Shown: piece by piece, positions 20,475-31,613 of the stretch
How the letters are laid out: the number at the start of each line of letters is the position of its first letter
Position numbering within the stretch: the stretch's first letter is position 1
Source: Agrypnia vestita
Lineage: Eukaryota; Arthropoda; Insecta; Trichoptera; Phryganeidae
Assembly (NCBI GenBank): GCA_016648135.1
Contig: JADDOH010005133.1
Coordinates: forward strand, 78,455-142,454
Direction of reading: 5' to 3'
DNA length: 64,000 nucleotides
Position numbers and translations under genes: made by a program
Notes under the pieces: model-generated
Told to the model about the DNA's origin: nothing
Seen by the model: the letters and a program-made list of their open reading frames with translations, nothing else
The model's database searches: none

Positions 20475-20990
20475 TGTATTGACCACTTGGCGTAACTGTA
20501 CGTCCACCGGTTTCGATACCACTGTATCTTCTTCAGGTAAGACGCATACTAACTATCCATGACTTATTCCAGCAAACAAATAAATTTTTGAACGAGGGCG
20601 TGGCTGCAGTTATGGTGGGGATAATTGACAAGCGGACGCCGAAATATATCAAGTAACGGGCTGTTTTTAAATTTTATCTAGTTACCATTTTATGTTGGCT
20701 TTAGTGTTGGGGCATTTTTTGATTTATGGTGTTTCTAAGTTATCTAATCTATGGCTTCTATTATTTACATGTAGAATCTTGATACCGTTTTCTTTTTTAA
20801 ACGTGTGGCCTGTTTCTAAAAGTTGGTTCGCGAATTCGGAAAGGTTATGGTTATTGAGACATTTCAAGTGTTTTTTTACTCTAACATTAAAATTACGTGT
20901 GTTTACCTACACAAAATTCTGGACAGTCATTGCAATTTAGTTTATAAATACCGGAATGGTTATATTTTTGTTTGTTCCTCAAAATTTGCC
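20475..20990 (-). pseudogene. Penelope-like element (family C): GIY-YIG region to 3' end
   Basis: Minus-strand translation reads GIYKLNCNDCPEFCVGKHT, then after one frameshift RNFNVRVKKHLKCLNNHNLS, EFANQLLETGHTF, ENGIKILHVNNRSHRLDNLE. This is the GIY-YIG core and following helix of Penelope-like elements (normally FYIGKT where this copy has FCVGKH). The 3' end carries CCTGAAGAAGATACAGTGGT then ATCGAAACCGG. Frameshifted and truncated. Confidence 0.8.
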
Positions 20991-21138
20991 AGCCTAGATC
21001 TTCTTTCCTTATTCGTTGTACTCTCAGCGAAGCTGACGTGGTCGCTGGTGGTTGTCACAGGATTACGCGACAGCCAAATCCATCAGGCGCCAATCTGCAG
21101 CATGAGCCATTACTTAGAACCACCGTACACCTCTTTCA

Positions 21139-21296
21139 GCTTAAGAAAGACAATCGAATTAGTGCATGTAAGTCGTGCTTACGAGGCACATGGTTTCGTC
21201 GTGTCGGTGTTTATACCCGTAATCACCAACACAATGTAACAAGTGCGTCGTACACACAGCTTACACACACTAATTCAATTGTCTTTCTTAAATGGA
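21139..21296. repeat. Inverted repeat with ~32-bp arms, unclassified
   Basis: AAGAAAGACAATCGAATTAG at 21142 is mirrored by CTAATTCAATTGTCTTTCTT near 21273. Overlapping open frames on both strands (20823-21426) follow from this symmetry and match no family I know. Confidence 0.45.
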
Positions 21297-21477
21297 GGGA
21301 GGTTAAAGTCTTGTGAACTAGACTTTGCGAAAGATAAAATTGCTTTAGTCTGCATTTGAAGATAGTAATGGTCTGTGATGATGCGACATCTGTGCACAGT
21401 AGACTCCACAGCCTAGCCGGCTGCACATGGAGTGAGGAGCTGAGGAATCCAGTATTATGAATGGGGGTGGATAGCGA

Positions 21478-21560
21478 AATACCATCAGTTACATCTTCTT
21501 CTTCTCCTGGTGTGGTGTCAGGTCCCCCTAATGTTGACTATCCTTTGAGAGTACATCTGC
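21478..21560 (-). pseudogene. RTE-like LINE copy 2d, extreme 3' end
   Basis: The minus strand reads GATAGTCAACATTAGGGGGA, CCTGACACCACACC and AGAAGAAGAAGA, the same 3' end as copy 2a (5680-5735). Only the last few codons remain. Confidence 0.65.
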
Positions 21561-22623
21561 CTATCTCTAGTCTTCCACCGTCCTTATCCCTTATATACAT
21601 CTCCTTATATACTGTATATTTATATACGCACAGTTGTACCCACTATACCAATACTTTACTAATATAGGATAAGCCATGTAATATAACTATTACTTAACCA
21701 GAGGCGATGAAAGAGCTCTCAGACTTGGTCAGTGTTTTACTGATACCAATTATTTTGATTTGAAAATTGATTTGTAGGTCAAATACCTTTTCAAAAATTT
21801 TAAATAAATGATACTCTTTTTTATAAGTCCGTACTCCTTATTTACCTCATTTTAAATCAGGTATACTCTATTTCAGACTTTTTCTTCTAATAAAAAGCAA
21901 CAACCCTAGTACCTACCTAAACAAAGTACAGTTTTTGTAAAAAAAATTAAAAACAATATAACATATTTCGCACTAAAATATATTTTATTTTGCTTTTTTC
22001 TTCATTTCATTTTACTTATAGAACATTACTTAGGTGTACAATATTTCTTACAGAACATTACCTCATTTTGCGATTTTTGCAAAAAACTGCCTTTATGTTT
22101 AAGGGGACGGTATTCAGGGTGTAACAGAGCAAGTCCACAATACCTTTGGTAGATTCCTGCCTTAATTATGAATCGAAAATGTTCAAGCAACCATGACCTA
22201 CTTAATATCAATAGTCAAGGAGATATGCGTAATCAAAGTTTACGTTTTTTCAATATTTCTGACTTATTTTTGCAAAACGTTGGAAAAACATTTCAGTAAC
22301 TTATAACTGGTTGACGTTGAAAATAATAGTAATAATAATAATAATATAATAATAATAATAACCCCTCATAATCGACTTGCCATTGCTCGCTAAAGCCGCT
22401 AATATACGATATTTTACGATATATTTGTTTTAATACCTTTAATACTTATAATACTTCTCTTCTATTTGATATGATTCTCTTATTTCTCTTTTGTTTTATA
22501 TAATATTTCTAATGTGTGTACCTACTTTTATATGGAATGTGTGGGATTGCACGAACCTCCCCACATTCTGGAATAAAGTTATATTTATTTATAACTAGTA
22601 TAAAAAATTCATTCCCTTTAATA

Positions 22624-23165
22624 ATAGGTGTACCCAAAAGTAATCAATTATTTATGGTGTGGAATGTTTGCTTCAGTCAAGCTCAGTAAAGTGAACGTGT
22701 AAAGACGTGTTTTATATGCAATATTATAATCCGTGGTCTTGTGACTTGGGACAATTAAATTTAATTTTTTTTATTACTCTATTGTAAAATGGCGGACAAT
22801 CAACTAACTGAAGAACATTTACGTCATTGCATGCTGTTTCATTTTCTATCGGGTGTTAATGCAACGGTTGCAACAAAGAAAATTTGTAATGTGTATGGAG
22901 ACGTATTGAAAGTAAATAAGTGCCAACGATGGTTTAGAAAATTTTCCGATGGTGATTCTGACTTGTCTGATAGCGATCGAAGTGGGCGCCCGGTAGGGTT
23001 TGACCATGACGCTTTAAAAACACCTAGAAGCATATTTTTCTTAAAAGTCTACCAACAAGATGGCAAAAGGTCCTAGATAACGATGGAGATTAAAAATAAA
23101 ATTAAATGTAGTTAACTTCTTTTTTGTTGCCACTTAAATAATTGATTACTTATGGGTACACCTAA
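22624..23165 (+). mobile_element. Internally deleted mariner-like element
   Basis: The ends are inverted copies of TAGGTGTACCCAAAAGTAAT over about 30 bp and both are flanked by TA, as expected for mariner insertion. An ATG at 22789 opens EEHLRHCMLFHFLSGVNATV, VYGDVLKVNKCQRWFRKF and SDSDRSGRPV, a mariner N-terminal helix-turn-helix. At about 23030 the frame shifts to LPTRWQKVLDNDGD, the transposase C-terminus. The whole catalytic domain is missing, so it encodes no active transposase. It is a different family from the element at 52895. Confidence 0.85.
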
Positions 23166-23432
23166 TAGGTACTAGTCAAGTAAAATAATAAAAACCTTCC
23201 AATTCCAATTGGAAAACATTCCAACTGGAATTTTTCATGTTTTTTTTTATTTAACTTTTATTGAAAGAAATGAATTTTTCGTAATTGATATAAGTTACTG
23301 TAATGATATTTCAACTTTTTGTAAAAACTAAGTCAGAAATATTGAAAAAAAATGCAATCTTTGGTATTGCATAACTTCATAACTATTGATATTATATCGG
23401 GTTACTATTGATATTATATCGGGTTACTATTG

Positions 23433-23612
23433 ATATTAGGGCGAAGGAGCTTAGGAAGGCCAAAATTAAGATGGAGTGACAACGTCCTCAAAGACATCTC
23501 TGCCTTAGAGCTTCGGAACGGGAGAGAGCTGGCACTAGACCGAGATGAGTGGAGGAAGATTATTGAGGAGGCCAAGACCCACCAAGGGTTGTAGTGCCAA
23601 GAATGATGATAT
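23433..23612 (+). pseudogene. RTE-like LINE copy 4a, 3' end with ATGATG tail
   Basis: Reads RSLGRPKLRWSDNVLKDISA, LELRNGRELALDRDEWRKI, EEAKTHQGL and stops, then CCAAGAATGATGATA. The same end recurs on the minus strand at 57866-58155 and 60752-60955. GATATTA occurs at both borders and may be the target duplication within foldback FB1c. Confidence 0.8.
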
Positions 23613-23829
23613 TAGATCATGGTTGCCAGAACTTTTTCGATTCATTATCGACAACATTATTCTAACTGTAAAGTATTGTGGACTAGCTCTGATACACCCT
23701 GTCTGTAGATGCATTGATATAATAATTGACACATTCACGTAAGTATCGCCAATGAACTAGTAGGTACTTCAAGTGGAAACGTTTATGTGAATGTGTTTCA
23801 CTCAAGAACTTAAATATATATCTTTGACA

Positions 23830-24987
23830 TTAGTGTTTGTGAAGAATCTTGTTCTTATTTACAAATATGTGTATGTAATCCACACACACGAAAATAATAG
23901 TTAAATAAAAAAAAATATATTTGCACCTGCACGGGCGTTGCCCAGTGAGGCCGATAGTAAAAAATCCTTCTTTTATAAAATTTAATGTGAAATAAATAAA
24001 AATAAATAAATAAATATCAATGCATCCTAGTATGCACAAATTGCAGACATTCTCAGCGTTAACTTAAGCCATTACCGATATCTCCTTAACGAACATTTTA
24101 CAGTTAATCTATTTGATTAAACTTAATTAATGTTAATATATATCATATGAATGCTTGTGTTTGTTCATACTGACATACACTTTATAATTGCCTTTACTTA
24201 ATTTGGGATATATGTTTTTTTTTTTTTATTTAAAAAAATCCTTGTTTACAAATAAAGGTACTTAATACTAATTTAACAATAAAACATAAGATAAATTACA
24301 CATTTTTTTTGTTTTGTTTAATTTGTGGATTATGCCACTCTACTAGGCTACGCTTGTCCCAGAGTGGCGTTATAGAACACAATTATAATGTTTTTTCGAA
24401 TTCAGTAGTATTTATTTTCATAAGGTAGTAATTATGTATCTACAAAGTATCAAGTGCAATGTTAGTGATAGGTTGAGTGAGTCTTAAGTCCAAGTGTAAA
24501 TATGTGTAGAATAATTGTTTAATGTAAAAAGGATTAAAGTTTTGTTTAAGATTATTTTTTAGTTTCCTTAATTAATTTATTTATTTATGTAGGTATATAT
24601 TTTTATTTGAAGACATTATTATGCAATTACAGTAAGTAAATTTTCAGTTGCTCTTCTATCTTTGGAGGTAAGCCAGTTTTTGCTAAAGCTTTTATTTTAT
24701 TAATTGAGTATATTCTGATTTCCGGGTATGTATGTATTTAGTATATATGTACTTAGCAAAAGTTTATATTCTTTTAAATATTCTGTCACAGAGTATTAAA
24801 TTGTAAAGAGATGAATAAAACGCGAGAGGGAATTGGATCAGAGCAGAAGAATGTCCCCCTTGCGTCAATTTAAGGCACATTTCACATACGCATTATTCTT
24901 GCATAATCAAATCCCCTAGCAAACAAAATACAACAATTATGATAAAAGTTTTATAAATTTCATATGTATGTCGTATATAATAATATA

Positions 24988-25032
<45 letters not shown>

Positions 25033-25777
25033 AATGATCATGCATGTTGATGTATATTTACATACACAATGTAGGTACACTGTTATCTAGATATGTATAA
25101 GATTTTTATTTTATTGTAATAGGTGTAAACCGTAGAAATAAATAAATAAATATGGTTTATACAATCTTTGTTAGTTTTTTAAATAAAATAGTGCGTCGTA
25201 GCTAAAACCTAGAAAATGTTTAGGTCTTAAGCAATTTTTGTTACACAGTGGTATCACAAAGTAGTATAATGAAAATTTTAAAAATATGAGGGTTCCTACC
25301 TTCACCTGTTGTTCATCAGTTAACAGAGTATCTTAAAGTCACCAAAAGTACTTTTCAAAAACACATAAAGTCACTGAATAAATAAATACACAGGTGGGAA
25401 GTTTTTATTTTTAATATTATCACTTTTTAGTAAATGATTGTTTGATTAATGATCGCAACTCGTGCGGTTAACTGTAGTAAAATGTGGTTTTTTGACATTC
25501 GCGCCGGTTTGAGGTTAGGAACCGAATGAAAGCTTTGACACATAGAAGTGGTATATCTATGGTCGAGCCGCCATGTTGGCGAGCGCCATGTTTACCGCAG
25601 ATGCTGTCCTACAACACCATTGTTTACTCTTCATCATATTTGATGCCGCACATGTGCGCCGCCGTTACAAAAGATCGTCAACATTTTGTCAGAGTTTTTA
25701 AATTATATTTTGTTTGTTTTTTTATTGTTTAGGAAATGCGACGACCTACAAAGTTAGATGCAACTAATTTAATTTAA
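23830..25777. other. AT-rich stretch with (TA)n, no gene recognised
   Basis: No coding family was recognised in these 1.9 kb. A (TA)n microsatellite lies at 24980-25030 and several TAAA-rich stretches (near 24000 and 25135) look like LINE tails. The segment 24300-24380 (CACTCTACTAGGCTACGCTT) is more complex and may be a LINE 3' UTR remnant. Confidence 0.4.
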
Positions 25778-26640
25778 TTTAATTTATTTAATATTCATGG
25801 AAGACCAAAAGCACAACAAGGAAGCATAGAAAACATGAATATACTCTGTTATAGTTTTCTGGGATATTCTGCCATGTATATGTGACATCAGCTCTGATGA
25901 TGGACCCTGCAATGGGATCCGAAACGTTGGCCAAAGAAGTCACATATACACGGCAGAATATCCCAGAAAACTATACACAGAAGGTTCAGAACGGCCGTGA
26001 AAACCTAAGGACATTTTAAACATTAATATAATGTAGATGGCCAATTGGCCATCTACCATCAGACCTGTAATTACAGATCTTCACTTTTAGAAATATGTTA
26101 ATAATGATAAATATGTTATGATATGAAGTAAACTTAGGCATGTTAAGGAATTATATAACAAGAAAGAATAAAAAAATTAAACAAAAGAAAAACAGAATTA
26201 TTAGCAGAAAAACACAGGCATGTTAAGAATAATACAAAAAGAATGAATAAAAAAAATTAAACAAGAGAAAAGGAGACTTAATTAGTAAGTAGAAAAAAAT
26301 TCTGCACTCAAAATTTTTCTTAATCTTGTGTGGCTGCACTCGAACAGATCAATATCCAATAATCTCATCAGCTTATTGAATGCACCGCATACCCTCAAGA
26401 AATATGAATTACGACGATAGTTGGATGGGGTAAAATCGATGTAAAAGACTGGGTTGTGTCTACGAGACCTACAGGGAAGTGGAATTTTAGTATATTTAAT
26501 AGTTCAGGACAGTCAACGTTGCCTGATACAATTTTTAGTAGGTACATCAAATCACCTATTTCCTGACGTTTGTATATGTAATGGTAGGATTTGATATATT
26601 TTGCATGAACTGACATAATCGTCAGAAACGCAATTAAATT
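25778..26640 (-). pseudogene. Jockey-like LINE copy J2, split by a Penelope-end palindrome
   Basis: On the minus strand: REIGDLMYLLKIVSGNVDCP, ELLNILKFHFP and further frameshifted coding to about 26290, then the J-type 3' UTR ending TCTTCCATGAATATTAAATAA at 25778-25806 as its complement. The UTR is interrupted at about 25845-26010 by an inverted pair of Penelope ends. It is the same family as 3440-3995. Confidence 0.75.
25851..25974. repeat. Inverted Penelope family G ends enclosing a CTGATGA/GAAAC motif
   Basis: Arms of about 36 bp (ATAGTTTTCTGGGATATTCT and its complement) bracket CTGATGATGGACCC, a loop, and GGGATCCGAAACGTTGG. The GGA-CCC/GGG-TCC hairpin has one bulge. The same motif with small changes is at 27123-27155. 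Confidence 0.65.
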
Positions 26641-27117
26641 TGAAGTTGAGAAAGCGAATAAATATTATTCTCGAAACGAAGCTTTCTGTAAAGTGAATAA
26701 AGCTTGACTTTTTCATATAAACCTGTGTTAGTTCATTCTCTACAGTGGAAAATTTGAAGCCTAAGTTATCCTGAAGGGTGCTAAAGTGTAACCATGAAAA
26801 ATTTTACAGAGGAGCCCAAATCACGTTGCACGGAGACGACTTTAATAATTTGCTTCCTATAAGCACGACCCGTGATGTGTTCCCACAAAAATAAACAATC
26901 ATAGAACACAAAAACAACATAGTGAAAATTACAAAATAAATAAAACGGGGTCCAAAAAATCAATAAATTAAATATGATAAAATACAAATAAATTAACACG
27001 TAGTAAAAATGAATTCTAATAATATAAAAATAAATTGGAACGTGCTTAAATAAAGTAAAATAAGTTAACACACTGCAAAAATTAAAATAAATTGTAACAT
27101 TGTTAAAGTAATTGAAT

Positions 27118-27160
27118 CATCTGCCCTGATGATGGACCCTACGATGGGATCCGAAATGAC
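27118..27160 (+). mobile_element. Penelope family G motif, isolated copy
   Basis: CCTGATGATGGACCCTACG and ATGGGATCCGAAATG repeat the family G motif without the flanking inverted arms. It lies next to an AT-rich stretch (26780-27115) with no recognisable coding. Confidence 0.45.
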
Positions 27161-27435
27161 AACGAATACACAGTTTGATCCCTTGCTCGGATGTGAAGGA
27201 GATACTTCTCTTTATCACACTAGTCACCAAATGAGTCACAAAAAAGGTAAAAAGATAACAGTGTTATTTCTCTTTTTTGATTCTAACTTAAATCAAATAA
27301 TTTCGTCAGATGGCGCCCTCCACAAATCATTCGAGCGCCCTTCAAAAGATGGTGCTCTCACGTGGTGAAATGAAATAAATTAAGACATGCTATAATAAAA
27401 ATAAATTGTAGCATGGTAAAAATAAAAAAAACAAA

Positions 27436-27962
27436 CCCATAAAAACCAAGATTTTATTATACTCCCTTTCTTTGTAAAATATAACTACAATGAAAGACGA
27501 ATTAAAACATATAAAATAACACTAAACTTACAGTAATTTAATATGTCAGATGTTTTGAGCTTTGATAAGACACTTCATGCTTTGAAGATTAAATTCTAAA
27601 AACATTTGTCAATTTAGATTTCCGACATTCGTAGTGAAGTACCTATTATGTAAACCGACAGAGTAATTCAAATTTAGAAAATATTCCGCGACGTTATCGG
27701 GCCGCCTTTGCTAATAATCAAACTTTTCTAATGATTCCAATTTGAAAAAACCAATAAAATTTCTAAAAATTCGAAATTGTAGTATAATTACTAATTTTTT
27801 TAAAGAAAATTTGATAGATCTTCTTGAACGTCGCCACGAGTGTGCTTGCAAAGTTTCAGTTCGATTGGATCACGGGAAAAGGGTTAAAAATCGATCCAAA
27901 GTTTTTTTGGCGGCAAGCCGGCAAGCAAGCAGACGCCACAAGTTGATATAAAGGAAGTAAGT
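27436..27962 (+). repeat. Element M, copy 2 (long type)
   Basis: Starts CCCATAAAAACCAAG, then ACTCCCTTTCTTTG; ends GACGCCACAAGTTGATATAA, AGGAAGTAA. It shares with copies 6 and 10 a roughly 200-bp insert (TTTTGAGCTTTGATAAGACA; TATTCCGCGACGTTATCGGG) absent from the short type. Confidence 0.7.
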
Positions 27963-28977
27963 ATAAGGAAATATATCTAATATAAATGAAGTAATAAAAC
28001 ATGGTCAATAAAATTAATTAAGACATAATAATATTTATGTTAACGAATTATCAATAACTGTAATAAAACGTATAAATATATATATTTTTAAAACTGTTAA
28101 AGTACTGAAGTGCATGTTGATATACTAAGTTATTTAATGTTCAGTACTGTAACGTTTTGTCCTCACTCCAAATGTTGTCGATCACTTTTTTTATTTCAGT
28201 CAACGTAAATTACAAAAATATCAAAATAAAATTTGCTTCAGCAAAAAAACCGCCCGGCGATAATCGTCCGTAACGAATAGGAGCAAAGAAGGCATTACGA
28301 GCGGGATTCCCTCGCGGAGTGAGGGACCCGACAGAAGTGAGCGATAAAAGGATGAAGACAAGTGTACTCCTCCAGGGCCGGTCAACCCGTGCTTTATTTA
28401 TTTATTTCTTATTTATATTCCAAATATAAATAGTTAATACATTCTAAGGTTGTGGATTGTTTCAAGGTATTTGCAAGTGACAAAGAGGCGTGAAATAATG
28501 AGGAAATTAATTTACTTTCTAATTTAAATAAATTTCTCTTCAAACTGTAAAGATAAGCAGAATTGGGTGAATAAGAGTGGCATATATCGGGAAATGTGGT
28601 AGAGATATAGGCGCGAGAATAAAATAATATCTAAGAGCAATAGACACAGTATACTAAGAACAGTAATACGTCTTCATACAAACTGGCCGCTACCCATTAG
28701 AATGTGTGCGTGCGTGCTCGGCGCCGTGTACGCACGCACGTGACGCACACATTGCATAGAATATGGGGGAACAAGGCGGCGGCAGTAAGGGCCGTGTCTT
28801 CGGTGCCATTCGCTTTAGAAAAAAAATGCGCTTCCTGAAAAAAATGCCATTTTTTATGTTTGTGGTGATTTACTAAAAAGGTGTGTTGATTATCACAAAG
28901 ACTGTGAGTTTTTAAAAGTCTACGTTGATGTTAATCAGCGTTCTTGCAATTTAAGTGCAGAAACTAGGTATACTAAT
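27963..28977. other. No gene recognised; contains a GC-rich palindrome
   Basis: Mostly unassigned. At 28704-28750 GTGTGCGTGCGTG and CACGTGACGCACAC form a GC-rich imperfect inverted repeat around CGGCGCCG. The stretch 28240-28400 (GCATTACGAGCGGGATTCC) has a coding-like composition but its frames were not recognised. Confidence 0.35.
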
Positions 28978-29063
28978 TACAGAAATTTTCGGGTTTCGTG
29001 TCTACTTTATGCGTCGGAATCTCAGACGCTACCAGTTAAAAGAAAGGGAGTAAAAATAAAGTG
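28978..29063 (+). repeat. Element M, copy 3 (3' fragment)
   Basis: CGCTACCAGTTAAAAGAAAG, then GGAGTAAAAA is the M 3' end. The preceding TTTCGGGTTTCGTGTCTAC corresponds to an internal block of short-type copies. The rest is missing. Confidence 0.5.
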
Positions 29064-29149
29064 ACAACCCTAGCGTCAACGCAAGAGTAGGCTAATAACT
29101 CGCCGACAGGCCGGAGATAAACTATCTACTGTTCTGGGTATACTGTGAT

Positions 29150-29570
29150 TCAGAGGAACTACCCGGATACTCTAAGATGGCGGACCACCGTACTGGACGT
29201 GATCTTTATATACATTTGTTTGACCAAAATAATGTTAGGGTCCTAAATCTAGAGGCGAAGGGTCGTAAACTGGATGCTCTAGAAATACTAAAAATTAATA
29301 AAGCAATCAAAAATAAAAATAACCTAAAAAACATTGAACTATCTGCGTCATCCCCAATTATTAAAATAAATATTAGTGTATGTAAAAATTAATTACTGTT
29401 GTATATGTCAATAAATAACTACCCCCTCCGTCCTCCCATTACTTTCGATTTGTCGGCCATATTGATTTTTAGTTAGTTCTAATATTACCTCTGAAGATGA
29501 CGGTTGTGCCCATCGAAAGCGCTTAGGCTTATATATCTCAAATAAGAGGAATAAAACGTTGTGTATAAAT
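29150..29570 (+). pseudogene. Penelope-like element (family D), C-terminal ORF end and 3' UTR
   Basis: The frame to a stop at 29390 reads VRVLNLEAKGRKLDALEILK, INKAIKNKNNLKN and SPIIKINIS, a Penelope-type end (K-L--LE--EI-KA). Its apparent ATG at 29177 is internal to the truncated copy. The 3' UTR has CTGAAGATGACGG and CCCATCGAAAGCGC, forming a GATG/CATC-closed hairpin, and ends near AATAAAACGTTGTG. Confidence 0.75.
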
Positions 29571-29584
29571 TATTGTGATATAAA

Positions 29585-30310
29585 TTATGAAAAAAAATAA
29601 TGAACTTCCACTATACAAATCATCAGTTATTTGGTCACCTTATTACACAACACATATTACGAGAATCGAGAGTGCAGAAAAAGTTTCTACGTATTTTGTC
29701 ATACAAAGCTGGTCAACACAACAACCTTCACAGCTACGAAGATCGACTTGCGTTTTTCAAGATGCACAAACTTGAGTCCCGACGGAAAATATCCGATCTC
29801 GCTGTGCTACACAAGATTCTCAGCGGAGCTATTGATTCTCTCTCTCTATCTGATATAAATTTGCATGTTAAACCCCGTATAAGAAACCCGGAGTTCTTTA
29901 GAATAAGCCAGCACACTAATAATGTCGGTTACTTTACTCCCATCACAAGGTTGTGTCGCACATATAATTTGTATTGTGCTGACCCTAACATTGATGCTGA
30001 TATTCTTGCAGATACCTTATCTTCGTTCAAAAACTCACTCACACACGACATCCATTTTCTAAACGATGACATGAACCTATAGATCCATTAAATCAATCAT
30101 TCATTAAATACTAATCGCACTACACTCAAACACAAAATATATAATACACATAAATGTACATGTAAAATATAATTAATTGCATAAATACATGTTACTAGAG
30201 CGTGCCGAAGACACTTGTAATTGGGATAATGGGCATAGTCTTCACTATAATGTTTATTATCTGAGTATCATGTACCTATTATCCTATTAGTGTCTCTAAT
30301 ATATAAAAAA
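29585..30310 (+). pseudogene. Jockey-like LINE copy K1, RT C-terminus and 3' UTR
   Basis: An uninterrupted frame (29600-30082) reads VQKKFLRILSYKAGQ, YEDRLAFFKMHKLESRRKIS, DLAVLHKILSGAIDSL, NPEFFRISQHTNNVGYF and a stop, a LINE RT C-terminus. The 3' UTR (GTTACTAGAGCGTGCCGAAG; GTACCTATTATCCTATTAGT) runs to about 30310. The copy at 49100-50045 is the same element, inverted. Confidence 0.8.
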
Positions 30311-30318
30311 ATATATTA

Positions 30319-30600
30319 ATGAGGAAATTTTTATCACATAAATTTATTAACGATAAACAAAATGAAATACTTAATAATCGTATAGATTCACCTGAAATTT
30401 TAAATTCAATACATTTTAATGTCCCGACAGAAACACTTAAATCATTGGAGAACACACTATGGCAAAAACTGTATTATTATCGTGTTCTAGATACTTATGA
30501 CGCGGCCTTTGAGAATCTTGATATTTTGCATTTAAGTTTTGAGCACTTTACAAAATTCGTTACGTATAAACTCGCGAGATGATATGTTTCCTCATACATA
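30319..30600 (+). pseudogene. Second LINE RT C-terminal fragment
   Basis: Reads NDKQNEILNNRIDSPEILNS, IHFNVPTETLKSLENTL and a stop at 30580. This corresponds to the I--ILNN-ID-PELL--I-FNVP block of Jockey-type elements but differs from families J and K. The A run before 30319 probably marks the tail of the preceding element. Confidence 0.6.
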
Positions 30601-30869
30601 CATAAACACACGAACATATTAAAAAACACACCATTTTTACTATTATACAAACTTACTATTTGACAAATTGTTTTTTTGTCGACCCTTGTACATAACTCTT
30701 CCAAGTATGTGTTTTCTTTTAATTGTCCCAAGGCTCTGTATATCAACAACTGCTTTTTTTTTAGTTTCTTTATATATGGCTGTAAGAAAACCTATAAATA
30801 AAAAATAAAATAAATAAAAATTAATAGTCAAGAAAACACGAGGATACCTACATACATAGTGGAAATCCA

Positions 30870-31410
30870 TCTGTCTGCTTGTCTGTCCCCGTAACTTTGT
30901 GTAACGTCAGTAATTTCGTTCGAATTCACGGCTAAAAAGACTAACCCATAAAAACCAAGTTTTTATTATACTCCCTTTCTCATTTATTAGCTAAACCGGT
31001 TTCGCGCTTACTCCACGCATCGGGCTCGAGTCGGGCAACGCTACGAAAGGAAGTAATAAAAACCGTTAAAATTTCGAAAAATCCAAAATTATAGAATAAT
31101 AATTTCAAAAATTTAAACTAAAATTTGATAGATCATTTTTATCATCGCCACGAGTCTGCCTGCAAAGTTTCAGCTCGATTAAGAGGGTTAAAAATCGATC
31201 CAAAGTTTTTTCGGCAGACAAGCGACAAGCAGACAAGCCGACAAGCAGACGCTACGAGTAAAAAGAAAGGGATGAAAATCGAAATTAATTGGCCGGAGAT
31301 GGGGCTTGAACCCCGGGCCGCTCAAAGTATGTTGCTACCGCCGCCTCTTCGTAGCCTAGGGCTAGCGAAGACGCGAACCAACGTTCCGTCGTTTTTGACG
31401 GGTTACACCT
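30870..31410 (-). repeat. tRNA-derived SINE S3, split by element M copy 4
   Basis: On the minus strand: GGCGGTAGCAACATACTTTG, GGCCCGGGGTTCAAGCCCC and ATCTCCGGCCAATTAATTTC, then element M, then TTTTTAGCCGTGAATTCGAA and CGAAATTACTGACGTTACAC. The same sequence without the interruption is at 44516-44690. GGTTCAAGCCC fits a polymerase III B box. Confidence 0.65.
30941..31275 (+). repeat. Element M, copy 4 (short type), inserted in SINE S3
   Basis: CTAACCCATAAAAACCAAG at the start and AAAGAAAGGGATGAAAATC at the end. The uninterrupted SINE at 44516 shows the insertion point, which defines M as a discrete mobile unit of about 335 bp. Confidence 0.75.
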
Positions 31411-31445
31411 AGTTAATATGATAATGTTTTTACTTAAATCAAATT

Positions 31446-31613
31446 AATTAATCAATTAGAAAGATATACAGAAAAATCTAATTCACAAAAAAATATTAGG
31501 TTACTACTGGGATTCGAACCCGGGTCACCTCCTTTTCGGGGCCGGTGCTCTGACCACTTAGCTATAGCAACCCTCGTGAATTGGATTTTTCTGTATATCT
31601 TTCTAATTGATTA
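31446..31613 (-). repeat. tRNA-like sequence in the loop of a ~38-bp inverted repeat
   Basis: Inverted arms (AATCAATTAGAAAGATATAC at 31447 and its complement near 31591) enclose a minus-strand tRNA-like unit (about 31575-31497). The A box TAGCTAAGTGG and B box GTTCGAATC match consensus exactly and the 7-bp acceptor stem can pair with wobbles. The anticodon loop (CCGAAAA) lacks T33 and its stem is poorly paired, so a working tRNA gene is unlikely; a SINE or tRNA-derived foldback is more likely. Confidence 0.6.

Larger units (their letters stand above)
22115..23701. mobile_element. Foldback FB1, copy c, carrying two nested insertions
   Basis: The left end CAGGGTGTAACAGAGC and the right end AGCTCTGATACACCCT enclose the conserved FB1 arms. 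The left arm stops at about 22620 where a mariner derivative begins and resumes after 23167; the right arm is split at about 23432 by an RTE 3' end. Removing both leaves a near-normal FB1. Confidence 0.65.

Noticed and set aside
20823..21426. Overlapping open frames on both strands
   Set aside because: They are symmetrical because of an inverted repeat and resemble no protein family.
22839..23033. Minus-strand ORF opposite the deleted mariner
   Set aside because: Antisense shadow of the helix-turn-helix coding region.
24980..25030. CRISPR-like or satellite array
   Set aside because: Simple (TA)n microsatellite; no spacer structure, and the genome is eukaryotic.
31497..31575. Functional tRNA gene on the minus strand
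   Set aside because: A and B boxes are good, but the anticodon arm pairs badly and position 33 is not T; flanking inverted repeats point to a mobile tRNA-derived unit.
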